Below are positions 18,501-26,333 of a DNA stretch of 27,500 bases, piece after piece (within the stretch, counting starts at the first letter, position 1; each line of letters opens with the position of its first letter). The notes under the pieces are model-generated. The model did no database searches. It saw nothing but the letters and a program-made list of their open reading frames with translations, and was not told the DNA's origin. Source of the DNA: Paulinella micropora (lineage: Eukaryota; Cercozoa; Imbricatea; Euglyphida; Paulinellidae); assembly GCA_019918135.1 (NCBI GenBank), contig WBZZ01003060.1, positions 160,001 through 187,500 on the forward strand, read 5' to 3'. Made by a program: the position numbers and the translations under genes.

Positions 18501-18578
18501 AGGGGCAGGGAAGGAGGGAGGGCCTCTGGCGGCGCTCGGTCTGGTCGTCCCGCGGAGCCAGGTGCGCCGCGGGGGGGG

Positions 18579-19931
18579 CTACAATCTCATTGAGCTCGCG
18601 CCCTGTCGGTTCTGCCCTTTGGTTGTGTTGTAGGAACTGGCTGTGTTGTAGGAAAAGACGAAGCAGTTGCTGAGCCGCAACAGGAAGTCTCTGCAATCAC
18701 GTGGAAATCCGGCTACCTCCGCTTGCATCTGGTCTTGCCCGCCCCCTTCCTGAGCCTCTGTACAGTAGGACTTCAGGTACTTTAGCAGCAACTCAGAGGC
18801 TTGTGCCCCCGCAGCCTCCATTTCGTGCTTAATTCGTATGGCCTCCGTGAAACAGTCGTTCGCCCGTCCGGGCACGAGGCTGGCCCAGGCTAGGTCCAGC
18901 TGCAGCAGGCCTACGCCAAAAGCTTCAGCCAGCTTAGGATCCTCTGTGGCCCGTACTTTGTTACGTGTGGTGAAAGCAGCTACCTCTTGCTTGGCCCCCA
19001 GGAAAGTAGCGTGCGCGTCGCAGCCCGGCCCGAAAACCTCCAGTCTGAGTTCGGTAAAACCCTGCACACTCTCGCTGGTGTAGATTTGCTCCGGCGCGCG
19101 CAAAACGCATGCGTCGCGCTGTTGGCTGTCCGGGGTCAAGATATCACCTCCCACGTTCAGCACAATGACCGTGAGCTTCTCGGATGACCGGCGCTGCGAC
19201 GAGAGGAATTTACGCAGGCACTCCTGCATGCGGCTGAGATCCTGCTTAGGCTGTACCCCCGTTGCAGAGGGGAACAGCCAAGCTTCTACGGGCTGTATCC
19301 CCATTTTCTTGAATTCTTCTCGGGCCTGGTAGGTCGCAATCGGTTCCTGTACGAGGGCGCCGTCCGCGAAGGTGGCGGCGTGAAGCAGCTGGGAGACCTT
19401 GATCTCCGTTCCCGGAGGCATCATTCTCTGGGAATTTCGGACCAGTTCCTGCATGTCGGCCTCGTTCTGGGGTTCCACTTGGAAGCAGCCGTGATCCCCC
19501 GCCGGCCGTGCCACCGTGCGCAACCACTCCATTGCCTTCTGCCTGGTTAGGCCTCCGCGCGCGAGCCCTTTCTGCTGCAGGTTACGGCTTCCTGTCGTGA
19601 GGTTCTGCAGGTAAGTCTCGGGGGTGTAGCCCGCCGTCAACGTTACCCACCGCCCTCCCGACTGCAGTGACCCGATAGCCGCGCGCACCAACGCCGACAT
19701 GTAGTCATGCCCCCCGCCGGCTCCCACGACTATAGTCAGGGCCTGGTCGTTCTTCTCGGGCTCTGGCGCTGAGCGCACCAGGAATTTTCGCACGAACTGA
19801 GGGAAGAGCACAGTCCCCTCCGTTGCCACTTCCCTGTCCTCCGCTCTGTCTGCTGGCTTGCGCGGTTTCGGCTTCAGCAGTCCGCAGACCTTGCACTCGC
19901 CTAGCCCTGCTGAGTGGTTGCGCGTCTCCAT
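18579..19931 (-). CDS. DUF1152-like protein
   Basis: A 450-aa protein with a clear ATG at 19931, only 16 bases after the stop of the membrane-protein gene on the same strand. Residues 65-76 read LTIVVGAGGGHD and 255-264 VIVLNVGGDI, with LEVFGPGCDA at 298-306. These glycine motifs and their order match the DUF1152 family (Pfam PF06626), small-molecule-enzyme-like proteins of unknown activity found in bacteria, archaea and some eukaryotes. The N-terminus has one CxxC pair (CKVCG) and a basic PKPRKP patch; the last ~25 residues (Asn/Ser/Tyr-rich) are outside the domain. No signal peptide, so probably cytosolic or nuclear. The assignment is by motif recall, not alignment. Confidence 0.55.
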   Translation of the reverse strand: METRNHSAGLGECKVCGLLKPKPRKPADRAEDREVATEGTVLFPQFVRKFLVRSAPEPEKNDQALTIVVGAGGGHDYMSALVRAAIGSLQSGGRWVTLTAGYTPETYLQNLTTGSRNLQQKGLARGGLTRQKAMEWLRTVARPAGDHGCFQVEPQNEADMQELVRNSQRMMPPGTEIKVSQLLHAATFADGALVQEPIATYQAREEFKKMGIQPVEAWLFPSATGVQPKQDLSRMQECLRKFLSSQRRSSEKLTVIVLNVGGDILTPDSQQRDACVLRAPEQIYTSESVQGFTELRLEVFGPGCDAHATFLGAKQEVAAFTTRNKVRATEDPKLAEAFGVGLLQLDLAWASLVPGRANDCFTEAIRIKHEMEAAGAQASELLLKYLKSYCTEAQEGGGQDQMQAEVAGFPRDCRDFLLRLSNCFVFSYNTASSYNTTKGQNRQGASSMRL

Positions 19932-19947
19932 AGCTGCCGGTGTTTGC

Positions 19948-22900
19948 TTAGTTATGGGGCTCGGGCGGGCCCGGCACCTCGCTCTTGCACTGGGCGGCGT
20001 TGGTGGCTACAGTAAGGGAACGCGGGGAGGGCGGCGGGAGGGGGGAAGGGGGGCGGGGGGCCCCGCACCGAGGATGGGACGGCGAGGGAAGGAAGGAGGG
20101 CCAGAACCCGCGGAGGAGGCGGGCGCGAAGGAGAAGAAGGCAGGCCCCCAGCCCCAGGCCGGCTGCCACGCCGGCGGCCAGGAACAGGCCAAGCGCGTGC
20201 CGGTGACGGGCTGTGGCGGGCGCGGCCGGCCCCGCTTGGGCCCCGGCCGGCCCCCGGGTGCTGGCCGGCAGGGGCTGGAGCCCCGCCGGGGGGGGCGGGG
20301 TGGGCGGCTCGGCGCCGGCTACCCCGCCCCCGCACGCCTCGGTCACGTTGACGCGGAAGGTGAAGGTTTCTAGCCACAGGACTTCTGATTGCTGCCAGCA
20401 CCCCACATAGACGTTGAGCCCCACACACTCGGTCAGGTGCCGTACGCGTACGTCCTCGAGCCAGCCCTTGGTGTTGGCCGTGGTCAGGGGGGGGCAGGGC
20501 AGGGTCCAGGCGGCGCGGGCCAGGGCGGCAGGGCCGGGGCCGACGGGGAAGACCTCCGCCCGCTCCCGCCCGGCCCACAGCGCCGTGTTCGGCGGGGGCG
20601 CGGGCCGCAGGAATTCCAGCTGCAGCCGGTAGGACGACGCTTGCTGCAGGGCCCGGCGCCCCTCCGGCCGGGCGGGCTGCACCAGCACGGTCAGCAACTG
20701 CGCGGTGGGTGCCGGACAGCCGAAGCCCTGGGCGGGCGTACAGTTGGCTTCGGCCAGGAGGCCGGCGGGCAGCGCGAAGGAGTTGCGCAGGGAAATACAG
20801 AAACCCAATGGCGTGGTGACGCTCTGCTGTTGGCCCAGCCCTAGCCAGTCCACCGCGCGGTGGCGCCTGACCATTAGCCAGCCATAGAAGTCGTCGTTGG
20901 TCCCGGTACGCACTCGGTGGAAGTTGCACACGGTGGCGTACAGGAAGTCGAGTGCTAGTATCGAAGCCTCCTGTGGCCCCGCTACGACTTGCTGGGACGG
21001 CAGGCCCGGGGAGCCCAGCACGCCGGTCGGCGGACAGTCACTCTCCGTGTGTTGCAGCGACCTTTCCTCTTGGCTCCAGGACAGGGAACCGTCGGCCGGG
21101 AGCTCGGTCTCCCACGCCAGCACGGTGGGTACCCTGACGGCCACTCGGGCGACTGGCTCGGACAGGCCGGAGGCGGTGTTTCGGGTAGTGCCCAACCCCG
21201 ACAGGCCGGTGTCGACAAAGGGCCGGAGGCCCCAGTTGCTCGGCGTGGCAGTCGGCGTGGCGCTCTGGCTGATGCTCGGGGTAGCGCTCGGCGTGGCAGT
21301 CGGCGTGGCGCTCTGGCTGACGCTCGGGGTAGCGCTCGGCGTGGCAGTCGGCGTGGCGCTCTGGCTGACGCCCGGGGTGGCGCTCGGAGTGTTGCTAGGG
21401 GTGGAGCCTGGAGTAGCACTGGGCGTGGCGCTCGGGGTGGCGCTCTGGCTGGCGCTCGGTGTCGCAGTCGGGGTGGAGCTTGGAGTAGCACTGGGCGTGA
21501 CACTCGGGGTGTTGCTAGGGGTGGCGCTCTGGCTGACGCTCGGGGTGTTGCTAGGAGTGGAGCTTGGAGTAGCACTGGGCGTAGCGCTCTCGCTGATGCT
21601 CTGGCTGGTACTGGATGTAACGCTCGGCGTGGCGCTTCGGGTGGCGCTCTGGCTGATGCTCGGTGTAGAGCTTGGGGTCGCACTTCGGGTGGCACTCTGG
21701 CTGGCGCTCCGGCTGGTACTGAAGGTAACGCTTGGTGTGGCACTTCGGGTGGCGCTTCGGGTGGCACTCCGGCTGATGCTCAGTGTAGGGCTTGGGGTCG
21801 CACTTCGGGTGGCACTTCGGGTGGCACTCCGGCTGGTACTGGAGGTAACGCTTGGTGTGGCACTTCGGGTGGCGCTCTGGCTGAGGCTCAGTGTGGAGCT
21901 CGGGGTTGCACTTCGTGTGGCACTCTGGCTGGCACTCTGGCTAGTGCTAGAGGTAACGCTCGGCGTGGCGCTCTGGCTGGCACTCGGCGTGGCAGTCGGC
22001 GTGGCGCTCTGGCTGGCACTCGGCGTGGCAGTCGGCGTGGCGCTCTGGCTGGTGCTGGAGGTAACACTCGGCGTGGCGCTCTGGCTGGTGCTGGAGGTAA
22101 CACTCGGCGTGGCGCTCTGGCTGGTGCTGGAGGTAACACTCGGCGTGGCGCTCTGGCTGGTGCTGGAGGTAACACTCAGCGTGGCGCTCCGGCTGGTGCT
22201 GGAGGTCACACTCGGCGTGGCGCTCTGGCTGGTGCTGGAGGTAACACTCGGCGTGGCGCTCTGGCTGGTGCTGGAGGTAACACTCGGCGTGGCGCTCTGG
22301 CTGGTGCTGGAGGTAACACTTGGCGTGGCGCTCCGGCTGGTGCTGGAGGTAACACTCGGCGTGGCGCTCTGGCTGGTGCTGGAGGTAACACTTGGCGTGG
22401 CGCTCTGGCTGGTGCTGGAGGTAACACTCGGCGTGGCGCTCCGGCTGGTGCTGGAGGTAACACTCGGCGTGGCGCTCTGGCTGGTGCTGGAGGTAACACT
22501 CGGCGTGGCGCTCTGGCTGACACTCGGCGTGGCAGTCGGCGTGGCGCTCTGGCTGGTGCTGGAGGTAACAGTCGGCGTGGCGCTCTGGCTGGTGCTGGAG
22601 GTAACAGTCGGCGTGGCGCTCTGGCTGGTGCTGGAGGTAACACTCGGCGTGGCGCTCTGGCTGACACTCGGCGTGGCAGTCGGCGTGGCGCTCTGGCTGG
22701 TGCTGGAGGTAACAGTCGGCGTGGCGCTCTGGCTGGTGCTGGAGGTAACACTTGGCGTGGCGCTCTGGCTGGTGCTGGAGGTAACACTCGGCGTGGCGCT
22801 CCGGCTGGTGCTGGAGGTAACACTTGGCGTGGCGCTCTGGCTGGTGCTGGAGGTAACACTCGGCGTGGCGCTCTGGCTGGCGCTCTGGCTGGTGCTGGAG

Positions 22901-23418
22901 GTAACACTCGGCGTGGCGCTCTGGCTGGCGCTCTGGCTGGCGCTCGGCGTGGCGCTCTGGCTGGTGCTGGAAGTAACACTCGGCGTGGCGCTCTGGCTGG
23001 CGCTCTGGCTGGTGCTGGAGGTCACACTCGGCGTGGCGCTCTGGCTAGCGCTCGGCGTGTTGTTGTTGCCGTTGTTATTATTGTTGTTGCCGTTGTTGCT
23101 ACTGTTATTGTTGTTGCCGTTGTTACCGTTGTTGCAGTGGTTGCTACTGTTATTGTTGTTGCCGTTGTTGCCGTTGTTGCTACTGTTATTGTTGTTGCCG
23201 TTGTTGCTACTGTTGTTGTTAGTGTTGAGGTTGTCGTTATTGCTCGTTCCCCCCCCGGGGCTCAGAGCCTGGTTACTCACGTCCAGCCCGTTATCTAGCG
23301 TGCCGGCGCCAGCGGCCTGCAACAGAAAGCGGCCCGCCCGGCCGCCTGCTATCGGCCTGACCGGCTGTAGGCCTGCCGCCCAGGCCAGGAGCAAGCCCAG
23401 GCACGACAGGAAGAGCAT
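19948..23418 (-). CDS. Mucin-like type I membrane glycoprotein with 12-residue repeats
   Basis: 1156 residues from the ATG at 23418. Residues 1-16 (MLFLSCLGLLLAWAAG) are a good signal peptide. Residues about 57-122 are Asn/Gly/Ser rich. Residues about 125-725 are Ser/Thr/Pro/Gln repeats, mostly the 12-mer SQSATPSVTSST, expected to be heavily O-glycosylated. Residues about 730-1070 are a cysteine-containing ectodomain with N-glycosylation sites (NCT, NVT). A transmembrane helix lies at about 1075-1097 (ALGLFLAAGVAAGLGLGACLLLL), followed by RAR and a 59-residue Pro/Ser-rich cytoplasmic tail. It would sit at a cell surface or virion envelope as an extended stalk with a membrane-proximal head. 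I do not recognise the head domain. A TATA-like CTAAAAGG lies about 50 bases upstream. Confidence 0.75.
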   Translation of the reverse strand: MLFLSCLGLLLAWAAGLQPVRPIAGGRAGRFLLQAAGAGTLDNGLDVSNQALSPGGGTSNNDNLNTNNNSSNNGNNNNSSNNGNNGNNNNSSNHCNNGNNGNNNNSSNNGNNNNNNGNNNTPSASQSATPSVTSSTSQSASQSATPSVTSSTSQSATPSASQSASQSATPSVTSSTSQSASQSATPSVTSSTSQSATPSVTSSTSRSATPSVTSSTSQSATPSVTSSTSQSATPTVTSSTSQSATPTATPSVSQSATPSVTSSTSQSATPTVTSSTSQSATPTVTSSTSQSATPTATPSVSQSATPSVTSSTSQSATPSVTSSTSRSATPSVTSSTSQSATPSVTSSTSQSATPSVTSSTSRSATPSVTSSTSQSATPSVTSSTSQSATPSVTSSTSQSATPSVTSSTSRSATLSVTSSTSQSATPSVTSSTSQSATPSVTSSTSQSATPSVTSSTSQSATPTATPSASQSATPTATPSASQSATPSVTSSTSQSASQSATRSATPSSTLSLSQSATRSATPSVTSSTSRSATRSATRSATPSPTLSISRSATRSATRSATPSVTFSTSRSASQSATRSATPSSTPSISQSATRSATPSVTSSTSQSISESATPSATPSSTPSNTPSVSQSATPSNTPSVTPSATPSSTPTATPSASQSATPSATPSATPGSTPSNTPSATPGVSQSATPTATPSATPSVSQSATPTATPSATPSISQSATPTATPSNWGLRPFVDTGLSGLGTTRNTASGLSEPVARVAVRVPTVLAWETELPADGSLSWSQEERSLQHTESDCPPTGVLGSPGLPSQQVVAGPQEASILALDFLYATVCNFHRVRTGTNDDFYGWLMVRRHRAVDWLGLGQQQSVTTPLGFCISLRNSFALPAGLLAEANCTPAQGFGCPAPTAQLLTVLVQPARPEGRRALQQASSYRLQLEFLRPAPPPNTALWAGRERAEVFPVGPGPAALARAAWTLPCPPLTTANTKGWLEDVRVRHLTECVGLNVYVGCWQQSEVLWLETFTFRVNVTEACGGGVAGAEPPTPPPPAGLQPLPASTRGPAGAQAGPAAPATARHRHALGLFLAAGVAAGLGLGACLLLLRARLLRGFWPSFLPSPSHPRCGAPRPPSPLPPPSPRSLTVATNAAQCKSEVPGPPEPHN
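21240..23050 (-). repeat. 36-bp coding tandem repeat array (SQSATPSVTSST)
   Basis: The regular part, about 22030-23050, repeats GGCGTGGCGCTCTGGCTGGTG plus GAGGTAACACTC-type sequence every 36 bp with few changes. The older part, about 21240-22030, has diverged units of 24-36 bp (ATPSVS, ATPTATPS types). All periods are multiples of three, so the reading frame is kept. The gradient in identity suggests growth at the N-terminal side. Confidence 0.9.
23052..23245 (-). repeat. GTT/GCC trinucleotide-rich Asn/Gly/Ser tract
   Basis: Codons AAC, AAT, GGC and AGT alternate (plus strand GTT/ATT/GCC/ACT), encoding the Asn-rich linker between the signal peptide region and the Ser/Thr repeats. The internal block CTACTGTTATTGTTGTTGCC recurs several times. 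Confidence 0.85.
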
Positions 23419-23891
23419 TCTTGCTCCTTGCTTATTGGGGCCGGACGAGAACCATGGCGGGTGGCCTTTTAGCTACACACCAACTTGCTAGCAACCGGTG
23501 GGTTTGAGGTAGGGGCTCCGCGCGCGGGCCACGCCAGGGGGGCCCACGGGCGGGGAGGGGCCAAGGTAAATGAGCGCAAGGCACCGACCTAAGGGGAGGG
23601 GAGAAATTATATCCCCTGGCAGGCGGAGTGGAGAGCCCTGTCGCTCTCCCTGGCAGGCGGGGGGGGGACCGAGAGGGGGCCAGAGGGGGGGCCAGGCACC
23701 GGTTTAGGCCGGCAAGAGCGCACCGACGACGCTAGGGACGAGGCAGAAAAAGACCTAGTCTTCCGTCAGGTGGAGTTCAGGGCTTTTTCTTTAACAAGAC
23801 AGACGTCCGTTCTTCTACGGCCCTGCCGCAGCCTGGCACACGACACCCGGTCTGCCCGGGGAGACCCCCCTACGGCGGGCCGGCCGCTGGT
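23419..23891. other. Intergenic region between membrane protein and 460-aa gene
   Basis: Minus strand shows CTAAAAGG at about 23465-23472, a TATA-like site for the membrane-protein gene. Two copies of CCCTGGCAGGCGG (around 23612 and 23649) flank a GGAGAGCC...CGCTCTCC inverted pair. At about 23787-23803 the minus strand reads TTGTTAAAGAAAAAGCC, an A/T-rich site that could end transcripts of the 460-aa gene. No coding frame of note. Confidence 0.45.
23465..23472 (-). promoter_or_regulatory. TATA-like element CTAAAAGG
   Basis: Located about 50 bases upstream of the membrane-protein ATG (23418), a plausible distance for a core promoter. It stands out in GC-rich surroundings. Confidence 0.3.
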
Positions 23892-25274
23892 TCAGTACAG
23901 AAAGATCTGGGTGTTGACGTGCACGTGCGAGAGGGTGGGGAGCTCGCGCAGGTCCGTGGGCGGCAGGTCGGTGTCGGCGGCCCGGCCGGAGCCACACACC
24001 AGGGCCTCGAGCTTCTGGAGCATGCGCGGCAGCTGCGTGTTGTAGTTGCGGTGATCGTTGTCTGCAATCACCTGCCCCACATACACGGCCGCCCCGTGCC
24101 AATCAAACCTGCGGCCGCTCACAAGGTCGCGATAAGTCCCGGTACATTCGCTGGCAGGCAGGGGCTGGTCCGTCAACGTCACGTGCGGCCGGAAGCGCCA
24201 CACCGGGTAGCCCCGGTGGCGGGTCACGCCGTCTGTGAGCAGGTACTGGTAATCTGCTACCTCCAGCACGAGCCACAAGTGCCGGCCGGGCTCTGGCGCG
24301 CACTCGTGGCCCGTCGGCAGGTCCCGCCTGCACAGGAAGCTACCGCCCAGCTGCTGGCGCCCGCGGCCGTCCGGGGCCGGTGGGCGCAGGGCCCAAATGT
24401 TGATGAGCCCCGAATCGGTGCCCGTGTAGTACACGGGGCCGCGCTGCAGCACGCTGGCGTTCATGAGCGAGTGGTACGACACCAGGCTGTTCTCGTTGTT
24501 GCGGACCTGGTCCAGCACGCCCTCGACGCTGTACGCCGTGAGTATGCGCGCCGCCGCGCGCGGGTGCAACTGCTCCTCGAGTGGTAGGCACAAGGCCTCC
24601 TCCTCGTGGCCCGGGCGCGGCGGCGCCGCCGCGCGCCTGTCCAGCAGGCCCTCGCGGCTGCCGGCATACTTGGTCAGCGGGAAATGGCGCAGCTCCCAGT
24701 TCACCAGAAACAGGTTGGCCAGTACCTCGCGTTCCTGCTGTGGCCGGTCGCTCTGGGTAGGCACGGCGCGGCTCCAGTAGTAGGGCAGGGCCTGCAGCCG
24801 GGAAAAGACGACGGCGCGCTGGGTAACCACGGCGCGGACTTGCTCGGGATCGTTGGCCTGGCCATAGTCGCTGCCGTCAATCGGTAGGTCCAACAGCACG
24901 TTGTCGCGCCTGTACTTGGGATCGTTGCGTGCGACAAAGGAACCAGTGCTGAGGGGCGGGCGCTGGATGCGCTCCAGCGCCCCCGTCGTCCCCTCGTAGT
25001 TGGGCCGGTGCACGCGGAACCCGCGGCGCAGGCGCGTATCGCCCTCGAACCAGCCCGACAGGTCTAGGCGCTGCCGCTTGTGGGGAGCCACCGCCTGCAG
25101 GTGCTGTTGCAGAAACTGCGAGGGGGTGTATTCTTGGCCATGGTATTGGTTGATGAGGCTCCGGCCCGCCTCGACGCGTCCTTCGATCTCCAGGCCTCGC
25201 TGCAGGCCACGGCCCAGGGACCGCTCGCCGCGCCCCGCTGGCTCCACAAACCTGCCCGAGTCTGCGTGGTTCAT
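23892..25274 (-). CDS. 460-aa orphan protein with a C-terminal PHVTLT motif
   Basis: Clear ATG at 25274 (MNHADSGRF), stop at 23892, no introns. The first ~130 residues are Arg/Gln rich; the middle contains helical, aromatic-rich sequence (LQALPYYWSRAVP, ANLFLVNWELRHFPLTKY, VRNNENSLVSYHSLMNASVL). The C-terminal ~150 residues look alpha/beta: HLWLVLEVADYQYLL, then FRPHVTLTD (H364, T366), and a final SHVHVNTQIFLY. FRPHVTLT resembles one of the two HxT motifs of 2H phosphoesterases (LigT/CPDase type), but the second HxT is imperfect, so this is only a hint. No signal peptide or transmembrane segment. It could equally be a structural protein. It is in the same orientation as the three other minus-strand genes of the block. 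Confidence 0.6.
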   Translation of the reverse strand: MNHADSGRFVEPAGRGERSLGRGLQRGLEIEGRVEAGRSLINQYHGQEYTPSQFLQQHLQAVAPHKRQRLDLSGWFEGDTRLRRGFRVHRPNYEGTTGALERIQRPPLSTGSFVARNDPKYRRDNVLLDLPIDGSDYGQANDPEQVRAVVTQRAVVFSRLQALPYYWSRAVPTQSDRPQQEREVLANLFLVNWELRHFPLTKYAGSREGLLDRRAAAPPRPGHEEEALCLPLEEQLHPRAAARILTAYSVEGVLDQVRNNENSLVSYHSLMNASVLQRGPVYYTGTDSGLINIWALRPPAPDGRGRQQLGGSFLCRRDLPTGHECAPEPGRHLWLVLEVADYQYLLTDGVTRHRGYPVWRFRPHVTLTDQPLPASECTGTYRDLVSGRRFDWHGAAVYVGQVIADNDHRNYNTQLPRMLQKLEALVCGSGRAADTDLPPTDLRELPTLSHVHVNTQIFLY

Positions 25275-26333
25275 GTGTCGGCTGACTGAACTAACGGCAG
25301 GGCCGAAGGGCGGGGGTTGCTCCTTCCCAGCGCTCGCTCGGCGTCTGGTCTAGCCGCGCGGGGCTTTTTATTCTTCTGGGGTGTGGTCGGCGCGGCGGCT
25401 TCTTCCCCACGCCAACCGTGCCCTCTCCACCGCTCTCCCTCCCTAGCGCGCACACTCCCCTCCTGTCCCCTTCCATCTCTCCCCGCACTGCCCGCCCCTT
25501 CCCTTCCCTCCCCCCCCACACCGCCCCCCCCCCCCTCATTGCTCTCCCACAGCCGCCGGGAGCGGCGCTGGCTTGGGTGAAGGAGCGGCCGGATCTGGAT
25601 GCTTTGAGAGCGCGCGCCGGTGGAGGGGTCGTGCCTATCGCAGGCGTTGCCGGCTTGCTGCCGGGACACAGGCGACACTCTTCCTACACTCTCCGGACTG
25701 TATGATGCCTGGCAAACCCTGACCGGCCCCGGGCCTGGCACTCAATGTTCAGGTGTTAGCGGCTGGTGTGCAGCGGGGCGCGAGAGCTCACCGACAGGAA
25801 GGGAGAGGGGTGCACAAAACTTACCGGCAGGCCTCCCCTTGGTCCGGCCTAGGTACAGAGGGAATGCTACTACTATTATTAGTAGTACTGCTCCCCCCCC
25901 CTGCTCCTACTACGACAAACCACGACTACTGCGATTACCGTGAATATTATACAAGTAGTTTTATTATCATGGCTATTATTAATGGAGGCGCACTCAGCAG
26001 TTGGATCTGATAGCCATAGTCTGAGCCAGCATGTTGTTACTCTTATTTGCCCTGCTACTACTAACTAGCACTGCTATTGCTACTGGTATTAGCCCTCCTG
26101 CTACTATTACTTGCCTCCTGTTTCCTGTTGTCCTTCTACTGCTCCCGAGACTTTAATCTTCTTTCTGCGGGCCGGAACCAGTATTCTGTACCTAGAAATC
26201 ACCTGCTTTTATGTGTAAACCCCCTTTGATCACAACGAGGGGTGGCCTCTTTTTTCTGTCCTCTGCGCTGCCTTTACACTCCACCCTCTCCAAACAGGAG
26301 TAAGCCCGTCACTCAACACTGGCAAGAGTGAAT
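25275..26333. other. Intergenic region: GC-rich, then ATT/ACT-rich repeats
   Basis: 25275-25850 is GC-rich with a C12 run (25524-25535). Minus strand shows GAATAAAAAGCC (about 25365-25376), a TATA-like site roughly 95 bases before the 460-aa ATG, and two donor-like sites, CTGCCG|GTAAGT (near 25828) and CTGTCG|GTGAGC (near 25790), that could belong to a 5' UTR intron. 25850-26130 changes to TACTACTATTATTAGT-type degenerate trinucleotide sequence similar to 27040-27500. A minus-strand ATTAAA at 26152-26157 could be the poly(A) signal of the zinc-finger gene. Long frames here lack ATG or features. Confidence 0.4.

Noticed and set aside
20897..23491. 864- and 769-codon plus-strand frames across the glycoprotein gene
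   Set aside because: They are antisense shadows of the 36-bp coding repeat, whose period is a multiple of three and which lacks stops in several frames; products are monotonous (LGVALWLVLEVT-type, GALAGAGGNTRR-type) and the minus-strand frame has signal peptide and membrane helix.
25271..25741. 156-codon minus-strand frame upstream of the 460-aa gene
   Set aside because: It has no ATG at its start, is low complexity (Gly/Arg/Glu), and overlaps the likely promoter region.
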